Positions 40,101-50,991 of a stretch of 64,000 nt of DNA are shown one piece after another. The notes under the pieces were generated by a model, which was given only the letters and a program-made list of their open reading frames with translations, ran no database searches and was not told where the DNA came from. Location: assembly GCA_000499405.2 (NCBI GenBank), contig HG738140.1, positions 7,405,560-7,469,559 on the forward strand, written 5' to 3'. Made by a program: the position numbers and the translations under genes. The stretch's first letter is position 1. Each line of letters begins with the position of its first letter. Source of the DNA: Onchocerca volvulus. Its lineage: Eukaryota; Nematoda; Chromadorea; Rhabditida; Onchocercidae.

Positions 40101-41077
40101 ACATTTAAGGGATCGAATATTTGTGATTTATGCATGAAAAATTTCAGTGATATGAAATTTTATGTAGAGTCTGTGAAATTTGAAATTAGAACAGAAAAAA
40201 AAATAAGATATAGAATTTTAATAGAAACAATGTCTGGTCATTTTCTAATATTTTCTTTTACTTATTAAAGAATTTATAAGAAAGAGACTTTATATATTTA
40301 AACTTGAAAATAATTTTATGTCCTAATTTTTTTTCACGCAAACTTTAGTTTATATGTAAGCAGTAAGATGAATGCAAAGCAATTTTAGCAAAATTGTGAG
40401 AATAAAATATTTTTACGTGATTGCTTCATGAATCTAAAATGATAGATACTTAAGTTAAATAAGTAAAATGAAAAAAGGTTTTCTTATGGAGAAAATCTTA
40501 TTTCTCTGTTTGATTTAATCCTTGATATGAAAAATAAATCTGAACAATAAGTACCATTCATTATTTCTCTTTTCTTATTGAATACCAAGCAGCAACAATA
40601 AACAAAAAAATAATGAGTATAACATTCCATTACAAAAATACGATGAATCTGTTTCAGAAAGTTTTTATGTGTATTTTTTTGATTCAGTCTTCTTTCGAAT
40701 ATAATTTTTTTAAGGATTGAAAAAGCAATGGGATTTTAAGTCGATTGTCCTATTTAAACAATTAAAAATTTTTTAACTGGCATTCTTGAAATTAAAAGTC
40801 GAATTTTGATTTTTCTTATTTCGTTCATAATGCGAATTATTAGTCATCTATCAGTGTACTTCTTAAATAGAAAAACTGAAATGAATCGATGCAAATAAAT
40901 AGACAAAGTAGGTTCACTACTCAGCAACCTGAAATAGAGGGAAAAAAGTTTTGTTTTAAAATTATTCTGTTTAACAAAAAATGCTGCTTGTTGATTGGTT
41001 CATTCGATTCATAATTTCTTTAAAAATATTTTAGAATACCTATGATCAATAAATACATTATTCATAATTTATTATAG
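37113..41077. other. gene-poor stretch with stray splice-like exons
   Basis: A (TA)n run sits near 38237-38252. At 38279 a good TTCTTTCAG acceptor opens a 20-codon frame (NVQHKRDYTAKKMRSDSDHK then stop). About 100 bases on, a 17-nt block lies between CAATTCCAG and GTAAGA (near 38385-38401). I could not link these into a gene. The rest is unassigned. Confidence 0.35.
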
Positions 41078-41271
41078 CAATTTACTTAAATTAACTACTA
41101 ATGAGAAATGGTTTGGACTCACTGTTCGAGTTTTATTACTGCTGAAAGAAAGCAAAGTAAGTTACAATGAAAACAAGAATGTCTATATCATCTCACTTTT
41201 GAAGAAGCGGAATTTATTTCTATTTTCTTCAGACAACCGAAATTCCACATGAAGACAAAACATTTTATTAA
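41078..41271 (+). CDS. possible 3' end of an unrecognised gene
   Basis: Two short exons fit together in phase: 41078-41156 (acceptor ATTATAG, donor GTAAGT) and 41233-41271 (acceptor TTCTTCAG, then TAA). They read NLLKLTTNEKWFGLTVRVLL, then LLKESK joined to TTEIPHEDKTFY. No homologue recognised and no upstream exons found. A further open frame (41349-41565, LRKWIYQPWMIHLKL...) follows; the same DNA in another frame reads MDLSTLDDSFEIIHGNAKLL before a GTAATT. Which frame, if any, is real is unclear. Confidence 0.25.
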
Positions 41272-41580
41272 TCGGAATTAATTTAGAAACAAAGATTCCA
41301 GAGTCACTTGATAATTATGAATGAAAAAGGAATAAAAGTTAAGACATCAGCTTTTCATCAGTTACGTAAATGGATCTATCAACCTTGGATGATTCATTTG
41401 AAATTATACATGGAAATGCAAAATTGCTGCAAGACAGCAAACAGTAATTCCAGTTCTTTCGCAAATGATTCATCAAACTTATTAAAACTTATAACTTGCA
41501 GTCATTTTCTCAAAATCAACTTCATCCATATGCAAAATGAATTTTATACTCCACAGGTGGTTTAGAACAGAAATGAAATT

Positions 41581-43075
41581 TAGCTATCGAAATTAAAAAT
41601 GTAAATATTCGTTGTTACTCTTGATACAAAGTTGCAGATTCTTCATCGATACTTCGAAATTGTTATAGAACATTATACTCGAATGAGCGCATATTCTCAC
41701 AAAACAGACTTACTTTTTTTTTTTACTTTTGCACATCTGTGAAAGTAAGTAAGCAGACTGAAGTTATTGACCATGCCTACTTTCTGTAACAAAATGTAAA
41801 GTCAACCAATTATATGGAACTACTAGAGAAGGAGAAGTCTCGGAAGATTTAAAAGGTCTGGACTCCAGAGCTTGAGTCAGTTTTAGTCATATAGTTCGAC
41901 GGTAGCAGGAGTTCAAATTCCAATCTAAGTTCAGCTACAAATCTATTTCTACTTTGTGGCGAAATGTAAAAAAAATTAAGTAAAAATATGCGTGCCCAGT
42001 TGCAAAACGATCTATCAGCTGAAGTGTTCTCATATCAATTGCTGGAAATTGGGAACGGAAAAGTGCCGATTGATCTAACTTCAGAACGAATTTCATTGCC
42101 TCATAACTTCTGCAATTTAGAAACGTCAAAAGAAGAGTTGGTTGAAAAAGTATTTCCCAATATTTAAATCAATAGTAAGAATTGCGACTGGCTGAATGAA
42201 CGAACTAATCTTGCGTCCAAGAACAAAGACGTACCAGACCGAGCCAGAGCAATGCATGTATGCAACTCATGTATATACATGCGCATATTCGAATGCAACG
42301 TTGTATCTGTCGAAAAATCCGAATCTATCTCAAATTACTACTACAAAAAAATCACTTCATTTGTATGGTCACCAAATTCACATGTAAATTCCTTCAAATT
42401 GAAATCTTGAACATCTGTTGTATCTGTACTTTGAACATCTGGTAAAATTGTTTAAAAAAAAATTCTTCAAGATAAAGGATTTATCTCATTTTGCAAATTT
42501 TCAACATTTTCCCGCATTGAGAGATAAATCTATTATCTAATTTATAATCATTTAGCATGTCTAATAATGCACATCTGTTTTCCCATGCAATTATTTCTAA
42601 CAGCTTAAGAATATTGCAATTCTTTTTTGTATTCTGTTGAATCACTCCCACTTCTTACCAAATCTAAGCCTATGTAGCTCACAGCATCATTCATCCATCC
42701 ACACAACTTATTCATTTTATCGTCACGATTTCTTCATTCTCAACAACTTCATACTCAACAATTTATTCCTTCATCACAATTTCCTCCTTGCTCCCATTTT
42801 TCTTATCATTTATTTTTCATTTATTATTTGCGCTACAATAATTTCGTAATTATTATTATTATAAGGTTTAATTACCCAAGTTTAAAATAAAGCGTTTCTT
42901 ATATAATCTCGACGACGATCGTCACACACTACCTAAAGCAACCACGTCAACCCTCATTCGAATAAATATCCAAACAATTTTCGACAGTATCAAAATTCAA
43001 AGCAAACGATGAAAACTTTCAGAAATTTAAGATTTTGAACAAACGAACATTTACATTTTTATTTATATAGACTAG
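41581..43075. mobile_element. composite repeat family, copy 3 (inverted ends, interrupted)
   Basis: The left end (AAAAATGTAAATATTCGTTG, GAAATTGTTATAGAACATTA, CTCGAATGAGCGCATATTC) is the diverged inverse of the right end (CATGCGCATATTCGAATGCA, AACGTTGTAT, then after an interruption TATCAAAATTCAAAGC, AACAAACGAACATTTACATT, TTTATATAGACTAG). The GACTTACTTTTT...AAAGTAAGTAAG palindrome recurs near 41708-41753. Directly after the right end (about 43077-43110) a G+C-rich hairpin occurs, GGATCCGGGCATGCGTTGCC then ATGGCCGGGTCC, the counterpart of those beside copies 1 and 2. The right end is split by the insertion listed next. Confidence 0.65.
42307..42987. mobile_element. nested insertion with 10-bp inverted ends and TAT target duplication
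   Basis: The insertion begins CTGTCGAAAA and ends TTTTCGACAG (perfect 10-bp inverse) and is flanked by TAT on both sides (42304-42306 and 42988-42990). Removing it and one TAT restores the ACGTTGTATCAAAATTCAAAGC order seen uninterrupted in the other composite-repeat copies (ACGTTGTCTCAAAACTTTAAAGC in copy 2). It is 681 bp long. The inner ORF at 42637-42849 is low-complexity Ser/His/Phe/Leu and shows no transposase motif. A 3-bp duplication would suit PIF/Harbinger-type or related DNA elements; class is inference. Confidence 0.75.
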
Positions 43076-43115
43076 TGGATCCGGGCATGCGTTGCCATGG
43101 CCGGGTCCAGCTTGT

Positions 43116-43752
43116 ATGTAATAAGCATTTAGAGAATAAATTTATCATTTAATAAATTTGACATAAATTTGTCAAATAGAGCCGAACTTAGAAATGATGG
43201 CACAAAACTGATAGAAAAATGATAACAGTAATATTAGTTTATAACATATGAATGTTGATATTCGTTGAAGAAAAAATTGAAGAAGTCGATGAGGAAATTC
43301 ATTCTGTTCGTTCATTCGGATTAATTGTATGTTCAAATTGTAGATTATTTTTTTTTCAGTGCTTGCAACAATGAATGGAGCAATTGATTAATTCCTTTTC
43401 AGTTTCTTTGATCTGATGAAATCTCACACCTTTCATCGGTTAGTCTTGTTGTTCCAAGATCTTTGTGCAAAATCTTATGGGATATTTTTATTAGCAATAA
43501 TTAATATACTTTGAAAGCTTAATGAAGTTTTGACTTTTTTTGTTTTTAATTTTTGACAAAATTAACTGGATTGCTGGAAGCGAATATGCTGTTATAGAAG
43601 CGTATACACTCTATCATTTGAAAGGAAAGGTCAAGGATTATTAGATAGATCGAACAACTGCGTTTTTGCAATATTTGCTGTTTCATTTCTTTCACTGGGC
43701 TAAGGAACAAGTGTTGAAGGTCGAATGTTGTTTCATTGCTTGCTAAGACATC
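43116..43752. other. upstream region of the carboxypeptidase gene
   Basis: No feature recognised; the promoter presumably lies here. Confidence 0.4.
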
Positions 43753-46700
43753 ATGTGGCGAGCGGTTGTGCTAATATTTTTGGTTCAAACTGTTAACACG
43801 GAAGAAATAAGAAAACTTCCGGGAACGGAACACTTAAAAATAAACTTCAAGCATTATTCGGGATATTTCCAAGTTTCGAACATTCATCACTTGCATTACT
43901 GGTATGTTCTACAGAATTATTGCGATAAAAATTTGAGAATGATATAATTTAAAAAATTTATTCAATTAAATTTTTTCCTAATATCTTTCACACAGAATCG
44001 GTTAGATTAGTAATTCTTTTCTAGAAATTTAGCAAGCAAATTGACTTCTAGTCAATTCGATGAAAAACACATTGAAATGATTGAACTGTAGTATAAAGGT
44101 AAGTTATTCCAGGTTTGTCGAATCACAAAATAATGTGACGACAGATCCGTTGATTTTTTGGTTCAATGGAGGCCCTGGATGTTCATCATTAGATGGCCTC
44201 TTAAATGAAATGGGTCCATACCTTATCAGTGAAGATGGAAAGACACTTCATAAGAATCCTTTTGCATGGAATAAAGTTAGTTTTTATAAATTATACATTA
44301 TGTGATACAATCACAACGAATACTTTATATGCCATACCGTTAGAATGCCAATTCAAAGCATTAAATGACAAATCAATTTTTTTAAAAAGCATCTTTTACT
44401 TAGTTGATCGAAAAATTAACAAAAATAGCTCATGAATTAGTTTCATTATGCTAATTCAGTTAATTTCAGATGGCTTCTATAGTTTATATAGAATCACCTG
44501 CTGGCGTCGGTTATTCATATTCCATTAACGGGAATGTTAAAACTAATGATGATCAGGTCAAATTTAAGAATAATTTTTTGGAAATTTCATTTTATTTTCA
44601 AAAATTTAATTCTTTATTAATCAATGCCATAAGTTCTGATTACTTCTGCTTCTCATTTCGGTATTGAAATCTTACCGATCATTATTACAACACTGTCCTG
44701 AGCCTTCGTATATGTTGCCTAATTTACAATAAAATTCCCTCAGAAATTCTCTTCATCTTCACACTTTTTTAATTTGACATATTATTTTGCTCTTAATTAT
44801 TGCTACACTTATTTATTAATTATCTATTTCCTAAAATCTCATTAATTTTTAATATACACCCCATCCACGAATTTTTCAATTGATAAAATCCTACGTCAAA
44901 CTTTACTATTGTCGGAAGGAAATAAGAATTCATTAAACCAATATACATTCATTATCAACATCAGTCAAATTGAGATAACGGAGACTGGTACGAGTTGGAG
45001 AAAGATATGAGAAAAATTTGCACAAAATATTAAAGATCAAATTAGTTTTATTACTTCCTCTCTGTTTGCTTTAGATTATTTTATTTCCATTTAACTTCAT
45101 AATTAGTGATAATGATTTTATTCCCACTTAACTTCATAATTAGTGATAATGATCAGTGATACTGATTAGAGTTGAAATATTTGCTGAGTTATAATTTGCA
45201 TTATTCACTTCGTATTTTGGGAGTCACGCTTCCATATTCGGGTCACGCTTAGGACGTAACTCGAATAGCCTAATCAGATACTCAAATAAGTATTCACTTG
45301 GTTTAAAGCAAAGATATAAAAATATAGTTCGTTCTATAGATTGCTTGTCGCTTTCTCTTTATACCTGTATAGCATGTAGTGAAAGTGGAAATAAAGTGCA
45401 TTTTAAAATGTTTGATGTTTTTATTTTGATTTTTCAGTTAATTTTTTTTAGACAGCCGAAGAAAACTATGCTGCAATCAAAGAATTTTTCAAAACCTTCC
45501 CACAGTTCCGTAATCATTCTGTTTATATTATGGGAGAAAGTTACGGTGGCATTTATGTACCAACGTTGACTGTTCTTGTTATTCGTGGTCGCAAACAATT
45601 CCCGATAAATCTCAAGGTTTCTTTTCGTCATTACTCTTTCTCTTCACATTTCCTGAAATGTTTCTCAGTTTGTTAATTTTTGATAAATTAATATTATTTA
45701 AATTCCTTCATTGCTTGATGGATTAAAAACTCAGTTATTAATTTAATTTACAACTTTTTCCATCATAATACAAATAAAGAAGTTCACGTGCACCGTAATG
45801 TACTGAAATAGAAAATGGGATTCAGTTTCTCTTACATACTTAAACAAAATTGAATGAATGAAATTGAACGAAATTGAATAAATGAATACATGGTCAACTG
45901 AATGATGCGTAATTCCTTGGAAGACAGATGTCGACCAGGATGAGTATTTTGAATCAAGAAAAAATTATCAAACTGTAGATTGCAAATTAGATTTACTGCT
46001 TACTAATTTTCAATAGAAAAATCGAAGTGTGAAATTTTAGGGTATCGCACTTGGAAATGGATATGTGAGTGAGGTACTAAATATTGATACAGCAGTACTT
46101 TTCGCCTATAATCATGGACTTGTTGATGAGAAAACGTGGAATACGTTAGAAAAAGAGTGTTGTCATGGTTGCATTGACATATGTGACCTGTCAAGTGTCA
46201 TCGGAGGCGAATGCATAAACAAGGGGAGTGTTTGTTGTTTTTTAGGAAATATTTTCGAAATATTTCTTTAGATATGATCCTTCAAATTCTTACTGCTTTA
46301 AAATGGCATTAGATAGATTTTTGAAAGATGAAATTCCTCTCTCGTTTCATTAATTAATTTCATTATTGCATTAATTTCTGGAAATTTCGAACAAAATTTT
46401 TTTGAAGGTTCAAGAAATTTTTCAATTTATGTGGTCCGGTCGTTTAAATCCGTATGATTTGTATCGTGACTGCAGTCCAAATTCCAACCCGAGCAAAACT
46501 CGAATGCGTGCGATGCAATTTGGTCTCAGTGTTACATCTGTTGACTTAATTAAGAAGAATAAAGCACTGATAAAGCAGAAATCATTGGAATCTTTTTTGG
46601 CTTTTTCGAAAGTGAGTTTATTTCTTAGCAATTTATGGTTTCTAAAATGTTGAAGAGAAAATCACATTTTCTTTCAGATCTAGGTGTTTCATTGAAATTA

Positions 46701-47717
46701 TTGTATTTTTTATCGAATAATGCAATTTATCTTGAATTTTGAAAATCGAAATATATCATCTATAACTAAAATATATTTTCAAAATATTATAATACAAGCA
46801 ATCAATTCTTAGGCTACAAAAGTCATTTTTATTTTCACGAAATTTTAAAAACTTTGCATGAAATATTTTTATTTCAGCATAGTAATTCACTTACTAGTGA
46901 TGCACCTTGCATGAATGACTCAGCAATGATCCAATATATGAATAATGCCGAAGTTCGTCGTGCGTTGCATATTCTGGAAGATTTACCTGAATGGGATGTG
47001 TGTAGTGATAAGGTTGGTATAATACAACGTAAAAATTATCAGTAGAAGCATAAAATCTTATGATTTCTTTTGCAAACAATTATTCATTTAAGTTCAAATT
47101 AAAATTTTGATTTCTTTCAAAAACGATCATTACAGATCACAATGAGCTATGATAAAGTATACAGTGATATGGCGCCGTTCATAAAGGAAATAATCAAAGC
47201 AAATGTTCGAGTGCTATTGTATTATGGTGATACTGACATGGCATGCAATTTTATGATGGGACAAAAGTTTTCCGCTTCTCTTAACTTGCAGGTATGCTGC
47301 AAGTTTTTTAAGTTTTAGAGTGTTTTAGAGACCAATTTTCTAGAGATTAAGTTTTACTTTTGGAGATTAACCATATTTAATTCCAATAATTTTTTTCTTT
47401 TTCTCTGCAAATAATAAGCTAATGAACTTGATAATCATTTGCATGCATTTTACAAACGTTAAGTTCCGTTTGTCTTACTTTTCTTTTTTCTTTTTTTTTC
47501 TTTTTTTTTTTTTGTAAAAATTGAATAAAGAATAATTTTGCAGAGGAAACGAGGTAAAGAGCCATGGATATTCAATTCTCAAATAGGTGGTTTCAAGACT
47601 GTATATGATGGTTTGACATTTCTAACTATTCGTGGCGCTGGCCATATGGCACCGCAGTGGCGTGCACCGCAAATGCAGTACGTCATCCATCAGTTTATCA
47701 ACAATCGATCCATTTAA
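43753..47717 (+). CDS. serine carboxypeptidase, cathepsin A-like (S10), complete
   Basis: Nine exons: 43753-43901, 44113-44275, 44470-44556, 45452-45616, 46041-46229, 46408-46611, 46878-47012, 47136-47291, 47544-47717; 473 aa with all phases closing. A signal peptide ([18 protein letters not shown]) is followed by the mature start ([18 protein letters not shown]). The substrate-binding [13 protein letters not shown] motif, nucleophile Ser in [12 protein letters not shown], Asp in [11 protein letters not shown] and His in [10 protein letters not shown] are all intact, as are cysteine-rich stretches ([19 protein letters not shown]). S10 enzymes remove C-terminal residues in lysosomes or outside the cell; in worms this type is often gut-expressed. 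Length suits the family. Exon 5 is taken to end at 46229 (AGT|GTTTGT), because that keeps phase with exon 6 ([19 protein letters not shown]). Confidence 0.92.
45083..45152. repeat. short tandem duplication in a carboxypeptidase intron
   Basis: TTAACTTCATAATTAGTGAT followed by AATGAT occurs twice about 38 bases apart within intron 3. Confidence 0.8.
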
Positions 47718-49694
47718 AAGAAAAAATTGTAAAAAATGGACAAATTTACACCATCATTCGTTTGTTGTTTTATTAATGCATTAGCTTATCACATGTTAAT
47801 GAAATTCGAATTTGGCCAATTTCGAATCAAATCTTTTTCTCGAAATTTTTATGAAAATTCACATTATCATTTTCATCTATTTCATTGTTTTTTTTTTCAC
47901 GAAAAAAATTTTTTAACTTAAATATTTAATATAGCTTAATTTCAGGCCTTTTTCAAAAAAAAAAGTAGTACATTTTTCTGTTCTGTTTCTCTGTTTCAAG
48001 TTATGGCTGAATCCACAAACTATATACAAAATAAAAATTAAAGACCAATTTAATGATTGATTTGATAATTGTTTTTCCATGAAGATGAAGACACAAATTC
48101 TAAGCCATATGAAACTATGGAATCAAATTTTTTTGAAGGTGCTTATTTGTAAATTAATTTAAATTTCACTGAATTATTAGTCATCTTTGACTGATGAATT
48201 TTCATTTTCTTCTGGCGAGTATTATATTGGCCGCTTGTGTCTATTAACTACGTAATTTTAAAAGTTTGTCTAGTTGCAATAGAGCAAGAAATATTTGTAA
48301 GGCTATGAAATGAGAGCAGATACTTGCATCTAATTTTTTGGAAGTTGATCTGTTGAATTTTTTTCTGTTTTGAATATCTCAAAACTTCGTCTTATTGATT
48401 CTGAACTTATGAAGAGAGTATAGCTGTGCTGCCAAACACAGTTGGACATAATCCGCCTGAAATGTTTCTGAGACAAGATTTAGAAGGAAATGTAATATTA
48501 ACCTATTGATAATTTGACCATCATTGCTCTGGATTGCCTATCTTCATCAACCTATTTACTTCCAGTAACCTATCCTTCAATAATACAACATTTCCTGGCT
48601 GCTCTTGTCGTAATGAGCATCTAAAGTCTTTAATTTCTGCCCTAAAAACATACAAAAAAAAAGATCTTCAACTTAAAAAAAAAAAGAAAAAAAAATAAAA
48701 CCAATTTGTATACGCTGCATTAAAAATATGAATTTTCAAGACATTTGCATCCGTAAAAAAATATGCTAAAAAATCAGTTGAAGGAAGAAATGCATTAAGA
48801 TTCAGTTGTTTGTTATGTACTTCTAAAACAATGGTTCTTTTTGATTTCATACATGCAAGAAGTAGAATATGCAAAAAAATCTTTTCGAAGAATAAGATGA
48901 AGCATAGATTTCAAGCAATAGTTATTTTTTATTTTGAATGTCAATCCATATCTTGACATTCGAAATTTTAGATTTTTTTTTCATTTTAAAATGAATTTAA
49001 ATCAAAAATAAACCAATATCAAATGGTTATCGCAACAGAAATGATAAAAGAATGCTTCTCTTATTCGATTCTTTCCCTCAAAAAATAATCAAGATCCACT
49101 GATGTTTTAAAAAAAGGATTGAAAAAGTTTTACATCTTATCTGCTTGAATCCACAATTATTTTTCCAGTTGTCTCTTTCCATCTTTAACTATACTTAGGC
49201 CAAAACACAGACAGTGTAATAGTTGGTAGTTAATAAAAGAGAATTTTTTTATTGCTAAGCACTGCATGTTTTAAGAATCCTTTTGTTTTGAAGACATTTA
49301 AATTTTTTACTTTTTACTCTTGAAATTTTAAAAAAAGCAGTTTTTTTCGTTAATTTCTTACATTTCTTCCAAAAGGAAAAAAAAACAATGTAAAGAAGCG
49401 CACATTTTCCCGAACTTGTAATCAACGATCTTCGAAAGTGATGCTGAAGATAGCATTGCTTTAGTGCGCAATGAAGCTGTTATATTCGGTAAAGCGAATG
49501 ATTAGAGGAATTGTGGGATGAAAACGTTTTCAACTAATCTCAAACTGTCAGTGAGTATGACGCCTTGCTTGCTTGAATGAAGTGTAGACATTGAATGTGT
49601 GCTCCAAATGGTAAGCAGAATTGGCGCTGTGGGATGAGTCATAGAGTATAAGTCAATAATTCAAATCAAAGTTAACATTTTGGGGATTGTGCAG
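47718..49694. other. intergenic
   Basis: Poly(A)-signal-like AATAAAAATTAAA occurs near 48031, about 310 bases past the carboxypeptidase stop. Otherwise no gene recognised. Confidence 0.45.
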
Positions 49695-50160
49695 AGTCAT
49701 TAGTGCTTCAAATGATTGCCGAAAATGTCGCCTTACGGAATCTGAACTTTCTTCCTGTTGATGAGAATCCCTTTTCTTTTATCGATTGGTATTTAAATAT
49801 TCTCACTGTTATTCATGATATCAGTGAAACAGTACAGGCTGTAATAAGGCAGAATGGCAAGTTGAATGTGTCAACAAAATTATTTTATCTATGTTTTCAC
49901 TCTTCACCCCGAATTATCGTATTCTATTAATATGATGGAAAGTTTTCGCAGGAAATATATTGCAGAAAAATATTGCACCAAGTGATCATAAGAAATATGA
50001 AAATAATGTGTATGGGCAGTTCCGGACATTAGAGAAATATACAAAAGATGAGAGAAAGAGAATGATGATCAATCTTGATGAAAGAGGAGGGAGAATGATG
50101 ATCAATCTCGGAAAGCGAGGTGCTGATAACTTCTCCAAAAGAAGGCGAGAGTGGGAGTAG
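49695..50160 (+). CDS. candidate peptide-precursor-like gene, unrecognised
   Basis: Two exons: 49695-49856 (acceptor TTGTGCAG) and 49952-50160 (acceptor TTTTCGCAG, stop TAG), joined in phase only if the intron starts GCAAGT. The inferred C-terminal part runs SLVLQMIAENVALRNLN... QKNIAPSDHKKYENN... and ends KRMMINLDERGGRMMINLGK, RGADNFSKRRREWE. Two MMINL units (from a 36-bp DNA duplication) sit between Lys-Arg sites, the second with GKR (an amidation plus cleavage signal), a layout typical of neuropeptide precursors. I do not know a peptide family with MMINL. No signal-peptide exon was found, so the 5' end is missing. A further frame nearby (50630-50746: KRRKRHLVRTSPTPFDLNSY... then stop, after DNESHMISSR at 50401-50430) might be a 3' exon or a separate small gene. 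It could also be an ordinary basic protein or not a gene. Confidence 0.35.
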
Positions 50161-50991
50161 AGTTTACTATTTTTTGGATTGACAGGGCGGCTCAATAAAG
50201 GCCAACCTCACGTCATTGACGTAGTTAACGCAGGTTCCAGCGTAATGAAATTTTCGTACTTAATGCTTTCGAAATTTCCATGAACATTGTTATTTGCTTT
50301 CAAAATATCATATAAGTTAAGCATTGTGAAATATTTCGACAACCGGGAGGAAAAATGAATTGAAGAGATTAACGGACATTTATAATCGATTCATGAACAG
50401 GACAACGAATCACATATGATCTCCAGCAGAGTAAGAATTTCCTACCTGATTTCCTATTTTGCATTAAGAAAAAAGATGAGTTAAGCGTTGCTTATAATAA
50501 TTTAGCTGCAGAATTTTTTGAATACTTTTCCGGTAGATATTGGATTATTAAATCACTTTAATGAGATCCGATATGCAATCAATGTGATTGTCATGTAAAT
50601 ACATTGTTGATTCAGATTCGAAATTTCAGAAGCGCCGGAAGAGACATCTGGTACGAACATCTCCAACACCATTTGATCTCAACTCCTATAACAGTGTCGT
50701 CGCACAGAATGGCAAAATTTCCATACGACACAACGGTTCATATTGAAATTTGACTGAAATTGCTATTTGGATGATCGATAATAGAATGAGATTATTGTTG
50801 AAATATTCTCTACCAATGGATAACATTTTTGAAAATAAAAAGTGTTTGTAATGTTGGAATTCTAACTGATTTTCAATAGAAGCTATTTTAGAGTGATCTT
50901 AACTTTGACTTTTGATACTTATTTAGAATATAATTTAGAAAACATTCTCGGCTCAAGTCTTTCACCACGTTATTTCTTATGGCACAGTATT

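Noticed and set aside
41895..41925. tRNA-like T-loop (AGTTCAAATTCC)
   Set aside because: The flanks do not form a five-base T stem, and no acceptor or anticodon stem could be built around it.
42637..42849. 70-aa Ser/His/Phe/Leu-rich ORF
   Set aside because: Low-complexity T/C-rich sequence within the nested insertion.
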